DNA of 64,000 bases from NCBI GenBank assembly GCA_016699555.1, contig CP064981.1, forward strand, positions 930,001-994,000, in the 5' to 3' direction. A program made the position numbers and the translations under genes. Shown here piece after piece: positions 58,366 through 64,000 of this stretch. The notes below the pieces were generated by a model. The model saw nothing but the letters and a program-made list of their open reading frames with translations. It was not told the origin of the DNA and did no database searches. The stretch comes from Candidatus Iainarchaeum sp. GTDB taxonomy: Archaea > Iainarchaeota > Iainarchaeia > Iainarchaeales > VGJJ01. Within the stretch, counting starts at the first letter, position 1. Every line of letters starts with the position of its first letter.

Positions 58366-58782
58366 ATGACCGGTTTGTCCTACGAACAGATGCTGGATCG
58401 CCTTTACGCCCAAATCCCAAAGCGATCGCTCGAAAAAGAACGATTTGAGTTCCCACGCGTAGAAGCGTTCGTCCAGGGACCCAAGACATACATCCGCAGC
58501 TTCGTCCAACTCACCAAAGTCATGCGACGCGACGACCCAAAGGACCTCCTCAAATTCCTCACCAAAGAATCCGCCACCTCCAACGCCATCGAAGGAGACA
58601 GGCTCGTCATGAACGGAAAGTTCACCGAGAAACAAATCAACGACTGGTTCATGCGCTTCTTGGAAGAATTCGTCCTGTGCAAGGAATGCCACAAGCCCGA
58701 TACCCATTACATCGAACACAACGGCATCCGACAACTCAAATGCGAAGCATGCGGTGCAATCTCACCCATCCGACGCGGTTAA
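58366..58782 (+). CDS. aif2b: Translation initiation factor aIF2 beta subunit
   Basis: 138 residues. RFEFPRVEAFVQGPKTYIRSFVQLTKVMRRDDPKDLLKFLTKESATS and the C-terminal zinc ribbon FVLCKECHKPDTHYIE...LKCEACGAISPIRR. Part of the aIF2 complex that brings initiator tRNA to the ribosome. TATA box GTTTAAAAGG (58332-58341) 26 nt upstream of the ATG: leaderless. Stop shares a base with the start of the next gene (TAATG). Confidence 0.95.
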   Translation: MTGLSYEQMLDRLYAQIPKRSLEKERFEFPRVEAFVQGPKTYIRSFVQLTKVMRRDDPKDLLKFLTKESATSNAIEGDRLVMNGKFTEKQINDWFMRFLEEFVLCKECHKPDTHYIEHNGIRQLKCEACGAISPIRRG

Positions 58783-59105
58783 TGGGAAGTGAAACGTTGA
58801 GCGATAAGAAAATTGCAATCAAAATCCACGCACACCCCGAAGAAGGAGAAGTGCTCGCGGTCGCCGATGCCACGCTCATCGGAAAAATAATCGAAGAAGG
58901 AAAGCTCCAACTGCATGTGTCCGATCGCTTCTACAACGGCGAAATCATCACCCCGCAAGAGCTCGAAGAAAAATTACAGGAATGCGGCAACATCAACCTC
59001 GTCGGAACCCACGCATTCTCGGTCGCGCAAAAGATGGGACTCGTATCCGAAAAAGGAGTCAAACGCATCGCCGGCGTCCCATACGCATGCATCTATAAAG
59101 TGTAA
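58782..59105 (+). CDS. DUF424 family protein
   Basis: 107 residues. The family pattern KIHAHPEEGEVLAVADATLIGKIIEEGKLQLHVSDRFYNGEIITPQELEEKLQECGNINLVGTHAFSVAQKMGLV is typical of archaeal DUF424, a small protein of unknown function found with aIF2beta in many genomes. Start overlaps the aIF2beta stop (TAATG); a TTG five codons in is an alternative. Confidence 0.85.
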   Translation: MGSETLSDKKIAIKIHAHPEEGEVLAVADATLIGKIIEEGKLQLHVSDRFYNGEIITPQELEEKLQECGNINLVGTHAFSVAQKMGLVSEKGVKRIAGVPYACIYKV

Positions 59106-59121
59106 GGAGCCTCAACTCTCT

Positions 59122-59496
59122 ATGACAACCCCACCCATTACGCACACTCCGCCCATCGCGGAAGGCAATCCATCCGTGGTCATTGTCCCATCCGACAACC
59201 CCGAAGCGGCACCCATCCGCCTGCGCATGCCCTATCGCGACCAATTGGAGATGTTCGCCGTCGTCACTAAACTCCACGGAACCGACCAAATGGTCGCCAT
59301 GTGCGAAGACGGAAAAGAAAGGAAAGTACGCATCCCCGGAAAACTCAAGAAGAAAGTATGGATCCGCGAGGGAGATGTCATCATCGTCCGCCTCTGGGAC
59401 TTCCAGCCCATGAAAGCAGACGTCGTATGGCGCTTCTTGCCCTTGCAGACCGAAAAACTCAAACGCATGGGCCTCTTGAGAAGCCTGCCCATCTAG
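59122..59496 (+). CDS. aif1A: Translation initiation factor aIF1A
   Basis: 124 residues with an S1/OB fold: MPYRDQLEMFAVVTKLHGTDQMVAMCEDGKERKVRIPGKLKKKVWIREGDVIIVRLWDFQ. The N-terminal 35 residues (Pro/Thr/Ile-rich) are extra and probably disordered. Ribosome-binding site AAGGAG (59103-59108) upstream. Third gene of an initiation-factor operon (aif2b, DUF424, aif1A). Confidence 0.95.
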   Translation: MTTPPITHTPPIAEGNPSVVIVPSDNPEAAPIRLRMPYRDQLEMFAVVTKLHGTDQMVAMCEDGKERKVRIPGKLKKKVWIREGDVIIVRLWDFQPMKADVVWRFLPLQTEKLKRMGLLRSLPI

Positions 59497-59504
59497 ACGT
59501 ATTA

Positions 59505-61907
59505 TCAGCCCAATTCCAACAGCACCACTCCCATGGGCGGCACGCTATACGTCGACAAGTCGATCGATCCACTCACAGAACCAACCGCCATTGGAATAGG
59601 ATTCATCGTCGAGGTGAGCGTGAGCGGAACGCTCTGCGTCGGAGCAAAACCATAATCCACCAAGTTCATCACGCCCGCGCGCGCTCCTACGACGGTGTTG
59701 GGATTGACCATCACCACGCCCACCTTCCCATTCCCCGCACGCCACACACTCACGGAGGGATCCGTCACATCCGCGGGAGCAATCTGCAGCGTATCCTGCC
59801 ATGTCCCCGCAACCGGACGCAACATCTGCCCGAAACGCACATAAGGTTGAGTGAAAGCGTAGCTATCCAATAAGTTCTCCGAAAAACTCAATTGCGGCAA
59901 GAGATTAGAATTGAAATTCGACGCCGTCGTGTCGAACAAAAACAGATTAGGCAATTGCCAATTCGAAAAGACAGGCATCAGGCCAAAATGATAATAGTTA
60001 GCGATAATCGCACGCTGCGACAGCTGAATGAATGGATCGCTATCCGCAGAGGTGGGATCCAACCCATCGATAGTCATCAGGGGAATATAATCATGATAGA
60101 CCGCGCTAAACACCGGCACCGGAAGAAAGCTCGACAAGCCATTGTTGCTGAAGTAGAGCGGATACATGTTCATGACATCCAGCGCCGGAATCAGGTGCTC
60201 ATCCAGATTCTCTGAAGTAACCACAAAATCGCTCACTTGAGCACGAGAAGCATCGCGCAATTCCTCGATCACCAAACGCTTGTTCTGCGTCCAATACGTT
60301 CCGCCATTCTTGGGATGCCCCGAAGAAACGGGATCGTTGAAACACAGCCTCGCATCCGATCCCGAATACGCATCCAAGTAGATGCCATTCACCCCATTAT
60401 TCGCAATCAAATCCAACGCCACCTGGGACTCGATCGCACGCGCTTGGGGAAAAGAAGGATCCAAGGTCACGGTCGTCCACCCTGCCGTCCCTGGACCCTG
60501 CAGGCGAGGAGTCCCGTCTTCTTTCGCGCATGCCATTGCGGCAATCGCCGGGGTGTAGGGATAGCTCGTCGCATGGGGAGGAGTGGGATACGAGGCGTTG
60601 CTGCTCATCCCCAATTCCACATCCCAGGAACCGGGAAAATAGTAAGGGAGAATGCCCAAATTAGGATGCGCAGTAAACGCCTGATTCACCGCAGGAGCGA
60701 AGGTCGGTTTCTCCAAGTGGTCAGGCCAATCATTGTCGAACGGATGCTGGTGCCACGAGTACCAGTGTACCAATAGGTGATCCGTCCCAAAACGCTGCAC
60801 CGCCGCATCGATCTCCACGAGATAGGAAGTGTAATCCGAATTCGACTGCGGCGAAGACAGCAACAGCAAGGCACGCGCATCCTTCGCATGTGACGAAACC
60901 AACGAAGAAGTCTCCCACTTCCCGCGCGAAGACATGGGTTGTGCGAGCGCCCACGCGCGATACTTCTGCGCCGCATCATACCAATTCCCCGCAAACGCAC
61001 TCACGAGCAAGGGATAGGGCGTCTCATACGTCGAGGGAGTCGGAATCGGAACAAAATGCGTCGCATCCCACTCGAAATCCGACCCCGTGCTGCCGATGTA
61101 GATGCTCTTGGTGTAACCGCCCCCATCCTGCAACGACCAATACAACCCCGTGCGCGAGGGATTGTCATACACCGCAAACATCCCCAGTGCATTCGCGCCC
61201 GGGCTGCCTGTGCTGCTGGGAATGGAAAGATTGGCATACGGATTCTCTACCCGCTGCCCTCCCTGCCAAGACGTGATGAAGTAATCATCCGCCCCACTGC
61301 CCTGCGGAAGAAAACGCAGCTCGGGAAAGTGAAGCGACTCCACATCATAGCCCACAGGAAGTTGCACACGCGTACGGAATTCAAAATCCCCCCCATTGCG
61401 CGACACCAGCAAACGCACTTGAGCGAATGCCCCCGAACCCGGCTCGACTTCCACGTTATCCCAGATGAACTGCGTCGGATTGCCATTGATCACCGAAACA
61501 GGCAAACCGACCGTCATCGAATCCACTATCGAAATGGATTGTGTCCCCCTATTCTGAAACCCTATTTTCCACAACGAACCGGCCGGAAAATCAAAAGATT
61601 GAATCGGCGAGACCAGCTGCGTCAACTGAAGCGAACCTGTTGGAGCTGCATTATCAAAGAGCAAATAACTCGTACTGCTACCCACCGAAAATGCCCCTGC
61701 CGGCAACGGTACCGGATCAGCCAGTCCCGAACCATTCAGCACAGTCTGGTGGCTCGCGCCGACAGCGTTCTGAATGACCCCATTCCCATACGGGACGGCA
61801 CCCCACAATAAAACAATCATCACCAGCGTCGCCAGCAGCACCGCCCCGCCGATCAACAGGAGATATTCCATTGCCCCTTGTGCACGCGTATGAGCAGGAA
61901 TGACCAT
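59505..61907 (-). CDS. Surface glycosidase-like protein with a pilin-type (class III) signal peptide
   Basis: 800 residues from ATG 61907, 26 nt from the shared TATA box. The N terminus RAQGAMEYLLLIGGAVLLATLVMIVLL is a class III archaeal prepilin signal (Gln-x-x-x-Glu before the helix), which is normally cut by prepilin peptidase and left as an assembly helix. The rest is not a pilin: a beta sandwich (about 50-210) and a TIM-barrel-like catalytic region (about 270-620) of the DUF6259/GH type, with GVNGIYLDAYSGSDARLCFN (candidate nucleophile Asp) and VVTSENLDEHLIPALDVMN (candidate acid Glu), then a C-terminal beta domain (about 700-800). Probably displayed on pili or on the membrane to cut sugars. 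Confidence 0.78.
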   Translation of the reverse strand: MVIPAHTRAQGAMEYLLLIGGAVLLATLVMIVLLWGAVPYGNGVIQNAVGASHQTVLNGSGLADPVPLPAGAFSVGSSTSYLLFDNAAPTGSLQLTQLVSPIQSFDFPAGSLWKIGFQNRGTQSISIVDSMTVGLPVSVINGNPTQFIWDNVEVEPGSGAFAQVRLLVSRNGGDFEFRTRVQLPVGYDVESLHFPELRFLPQGSGADDYFITSWQGGQRVENPYANLSIPSSTGSPGANALGMFAVYDNPSRTGLYWSLQDGGGYTKSIYIGSTGSDFEWDATHFVPIPTPSTYETPYPLLVSAFAGNWYDAAQKYRAWALAQPMSSRGKWETSSLVSSHAKDARALLLLSSPQSNSDYTSYLVEIDAAVQRFGTDHLLVHWYSWHQHPFDNDWPDHLEKPTFAPAVNQAFTAHPNLGILPYYFPGSWDVELGMSSNASYPTPPHATSYPYTPAIAAMACAKEDGTPRLQGPGTAGWTTVTLDPSFPQARAIESQVALDLIANNGVNGIYLDAYSGSDARLCFNDPVSSGHPKNGGTYWTQNKRLVIEELRDASRAQVSDFVVTSENLDEHLIPALDVMNMYPLYFSNNGLSSFLPVPVFSAVYHDYIPLMTIDGLDPTSADSDPFIQLSQRAIIANYYHFGLMPVFSNWQLPNLFLFDTTASNFNSNLLPQLSFSENLLDSYAFTQPYVRFGQMLRPVAGTWQDTLQIAPADVTDPSVSVWRAGNGKVGVVMVNPNTVVGARAGVMNLVDYGFAPTQSVPLTLTSTMNPIPMAVGSVSGSIDLSTYSVPPMGVVLLELG

Positions 61908-61929
61908 GAACCCACGAAACACTCGGCAT

Positions 61930-61937
61930 ATTTAAAT
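61930..61937. promoter_or_regulatory. Bidirectional TATA box for the glycosidase and RIO1 genes
   Basis: The palindromic ATTTAAAT is centred about 26 nt from both ATGs (61907 on minus, 61961 on plus), so one site can direct both divergent leaderless transcripts. It also decides both start codons. Confidence 0.7.
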
Positions 61938-61960
61938 CAGGATTGAAATTCAATCCCTAT

Positions 61961-62725
61961 ATGAGCGAAAGCGATTACAACGTGGATATCACCAAGCTCT
62001 TCCCCGAAGAACACACCCGCAGGACATTCGCCAAAGTATTCGACAAGAATACGATTGACCTCCTCCACTCGCTCGCAGGAAGAGGACACTTCGCGCAGGT
62101 GGAATACCCCATCTCCACCGGAAAAGAAGCCCACGTCTTCCGCGCCGTCGATCACGCCGGAAATTTCCGCGCCATCAAGATCTACAAAATAGACACATCC
62201 GATTTCAGACATATGGACGAGTACTTGCGCTTCGACAGACGATTTGAGCACATCAAACCCGAGAGAAGAAGCATCGTCCACGCATGGACCCAGAAAGAAT
62301 TCACCTCCCTCTTGAAACTGCAAAAGCACGCCGTGAATGTCCCTTCACCCCAAGTGGCAAAAGACAACGTGCTCGTCATGGAATTCATCGGCAGCAAGCA
62401 AGGAGAAGCCGCTCCCAAGCTGAAGGATGCACACATCGGAAACATCTCCCTATTCTATGAAGCCCTCGTACAGAACATCGCCCACATGCTCGAGGCCAAA
62501 CTCATCCACGGAGACCTGAGCGATTACAACATCTTAGTGAAAGACGATATGCCCGTCATCATCGACGTAGGACAAGTCATCCCCACCACGCACCCGAATG
62601 CCAAAAAATTCTACGAGCGGGATTTGAACAACATGCTGAAAGTGCTGCACCGCCATGGACTGAAAGAACTCACATTCGACGACTTCTACGCCGACATCAA
62701 GAAAGCAAAAGAAGGGAAGAAATGA
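61961..62725 (+). CDS. rio1: Serine/threonine protein kinase RIO1
   Basis: 254 residues from ATG 61961. RIO1 features: YPISTGKEAHVFRAVD (glycine-rich loop variant with STGKEA), FRAIKIYKIDTSDFRHMDEYLRFDRRF, then catalytic loop LIHGDLSDYNILV and IIDVGQ (metal-binding Asp). Acts in small-subunit maturation. A frame start 18 bp earlier is before the predicted transcription start. The next gene overlaps by 4 bp. Confidence 0.95.
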   Translation: MSESDYNVDITKLFPEEHTRRTFAKVFDKNTIDLLHSLAGRGHFAQVEYPISTGKEAHVFRAVDHAGNFRAIKIYKIDTSDFRHMDEYLRFDRRFEHIKPERRSIVHAWTQKEFTSLLKLQKHAVNVPSPQVAKDNVLVMEFIGSKQGEAAPKLKDAHIGNISLFYEALVQNIAHMLEAKLIHGDLSDYNILVKDDMPVIIDVGQVIPTTHPNAKKFYERDLNNMLKVLHRHGLKELTFDDFYADIKKAKEGKK

Positions 62726-63348
62726 AAACGCCAGCACACGGCAAGGCAAAAGCAAGGCGACTATTCCGAGGAGCCACTCCTCCAGGCGTCTTTCAGACAA
62801 TGGATATCGGATTCGGATCAGGACATTTTTTGGGACGACGCGTCCTTGCAATGAAAAATCCACGCAAACGAGCGCGCAACTATTTGGGAGTCGACGAAAA
62901 AATCAGGAGCCCTACGCGTTATGAACGACTGTTGCGTGCGAGCAATCTCGAACTACGCATCCGTCCTGCGGAAGAAACGTTAGCTGATATCATCGCAGCA
63001 GGAAAAAAGACACGACACATCAACATCGATATGCCCAATCCCATCAAGATGAAAAGCACCATTGAAACCGTCATACGCGCAGCACCACAGATCCTGTTCC
63101 CTAATTCCAAAATATTCATCGCATCGGAAGATGAGAGTGTCATTGCCCATGCGGTTGCAGCCGCAAAAAGATACGGGCTTCGCACTCAAAAAATGGCCGA
63201 ACTCCAACGCATCCAAACGCCGCGCGGACTCATCTATCCACGAAGAGCCACGGCGTTCATGCGTGAATACATGCGCATCACGGGGAATCCCATCTACCGC
63301 ATCGCCATCATATTCACTCCCAAAACCGCACGGCGCAACCAAAAATAA
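62722..63348 (+). CDS. Class I methyltransferase-like protein
   Basis: 208 residues. Motif I-like MDIGFGSGHFLGRR (about residues 27-40), then NYLGVDEK (acidic residue after strand 2) and DMPNPIK; the layout recalls TrmB-type tRNA methyltransferases, but the usual motif IV DPWxKxRH is represented only by DMPNPIKMK. Basic throughout. Translationally coupled to rio1 (ATGA overlap) and followed by a KH gene, so a role in rRNA or tRNA modification is likely. Confidence 0.6.
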   Translation: MKTPAHGKAKARRLFRGATPPGVFQTMDIGFGSGHFLGRRVLAMKNPRKRARNYLGVDEKIRSPTRYERLLRASNLELRIRPAEETLADIIAAGKKTRHINIDMPNPIKMKSTIETVIRAAPQILFPNSKIFIASEDESVIAHAVAAAKRYGLRTQKMAELQRIQTPRGLIYPRRATAFMREYMRITGNPIYRIAIIFTPKTARRNQK

Positions 63349-63541
63349 ACACAAATTATGTAGCCATGGCTACTCTGTTGCGCTAGGGCTAAAATGCCCC
63401 GCAAATTTGAGTTTTATGTTGATTTAGGGCTGTTTGGGCTGGGTTTTGTTCGCTTTTTTCCTCCAAAAACGGCAAATCCTCTTAAACGCTTTGAGTGTTT
63501 TTGGTTTTATAGCCCGCCAAAGGGCTTCGGATCAACCCCCT
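63349..63541. other. Intergenic region upstream of the KH gene
   Basis: 193 bp. TTTTATA (63505-63511) is a TATA box about 34 nt before the ATG at 63542. A frame beginning at 63394 runs into the KH gene in another frame and is not believed. No RNA gene or repeat recognised. Confidence 0.45.
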
Positions 63542-64000
63542 ATGCCTGTCGAAGAATTCTCCATCCCAAAAGACCGTGTAGCCATCGCCATCGGCGAGCG
63601 GGGCAATACCAAGAAGCTCATCGAGGAAGGGACCAAGACCAAAGTGGTCATCGACAGCAAGAACGGAGACGTGGAAATCAACGGTGAGGATGCCGTGCGC
63701 GTCATGAGCGCATCCAACATCGTACGCGCCATCGGAAGGGGATTCTCGCCCGAACATGCATTGAAGCTCTTGGACGATGAATATTATTTCGAACTCGTGC
63801 ATTTACCCGAAATCGTCGGAAAGAACTGGAAAGCACTCCAAAGCAAACGCGGACGCGTCATCGGAAAGGAAGGAAAGATCCGCGAGCAGATCGAGAAGGA
63901 CACACACACATTTGTTTCCGTCTATGGAAAGACCATTGGCGTCATCGGAAAAGCCGACCAAGTCGCGAAAGCGGTCGAAGCCATCCACATGCTCCTCGGA
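63542..64000 (+). CDS. KH-domain protein, Dim2/Pno1-like (partial)
   Basis: Starts at ATG 63542 and runs off the window, with 153 residues visible. Two KH domains: IPKDRVAIAIGERGNTKKLIEEG with TKVVIDSKNGDVEI, and RVIGKEGKIREQIEKDTHTFVSVYGKTIGVIG (GxxG loop as GKEG). This is the archaeal Dim2/Pno1 homologue of rRNA processing, commonly clustered with RIO1 and aIF1A as here. Confidence 0.9.
   Translation, partial: MPVEEFSIPKDRVAIAIGERGNTKKLIEEGTKTKVVIDSKNGDVEINGEDAVRVMSASNIVRAIGRGFSPEHALKLLDDEYYFELVHLPEIVGKNWKALQSKRGRVIGKEGKIREQIEKDTHTFVSVYGKTIGVIGKADQVAKAVEAIHMLLG

Noticed and set aside
63394..63687. 97-codon frame upstream of and overlapping the KH gene
   Set aside because: Its second half is a shadow of the KH gene, it has no family features, and the KH promoter lies inside it.

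Overview
The window is archaeal chromosome, most likely from a DPANN-type lineage (Diapherotrites or Micrarchaeota would fit, but that placement is inference). It carries an exosome superoperon (SBDS, Rrp4, Rrp41, Rrp42), proteasome alpha, RNase P proteins, RpoP, L37Ae, L15e, prefoldin beta, aIF1A, aIF2beta, aIF5A, MCM, LSm, RIO1, a presenilin-type protease and a pilin-type signal peptide. Many genes have a TATA box about 26 nt upstream of the start codon, as expected for leaderless archaeal transcripts. Most of the window is moderately GC-rich. Two stretches are clearly AT-rich: about 2.95-9.4 kb and about 17.4-19.9 kb.

Layout. 1-2.6 kb: aminotransferase end, TrmB-like regulator, tandem Nudix protein, a frameshifted CYTH gene and a small membrane protein. 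2.6-9.8 kb: two winged-helix paralogues, then an AT-rich redox island (FIST sensor, saccharopine-dehydrogenase-like, FAD amine-oxidase-like, geranylgeranyl-reductase-like) and a roadblock protein. 9.8-11.9 kb: membrane protein, KaiC-like ATPase, third winged-helix paralogue. 11.9-24.3 kb: a giant secreted subtilase, then a giant secreted protein whose C terminus looks like a swapped nuclease toxin, followed by two translationally coupled unknown genes (candidate immunity). 24.4-29.8 kb: two prenyl synthases, V4R/HTH pair, lipoprotein and coiled-coil surface proteins. 29.8-41.0 kb: the minus-strand information-processing superoperon, interrupted by a MazEF-like module on the other strand. 41.2-49.2 kb: tRNA thiolase, two tRNA genes followed by hairpin arrays, coiled-coil protein, LSm, MinD, roadblock, DUF2226-like protein, aIF5A. 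49.3-64 kb: large surface protein, MetRS, MCM, presenilin-like protease, VTT protein, initiation factors, a surface glycosidase with a pilin-type leader, RIO1, a methyltransferase-like protein and a Dim2-like KH protein.

Three signals stand out. (1) A possible archaeal polymorphic-toxin locus at 17.4-24.3 kb: secreted scaffold, AT-rich C-terminal nuclease-like tip, and two downstream genes joined by 4-nt overlaps. (2) A 14-bp element fused to the TATA box is shared by three genes (small membrane protein, giant subtilase, giant toxin-like protein), suggesting a surface-protein regulon. (3) A dispersed family of multi-hairpin cassettes of conserved internal order (six loci) follows tRNA or protein genes; at both tRNA genes the tRNA 3' end is repeated downstream, as expected for insertion or duplication at tRNA ends.
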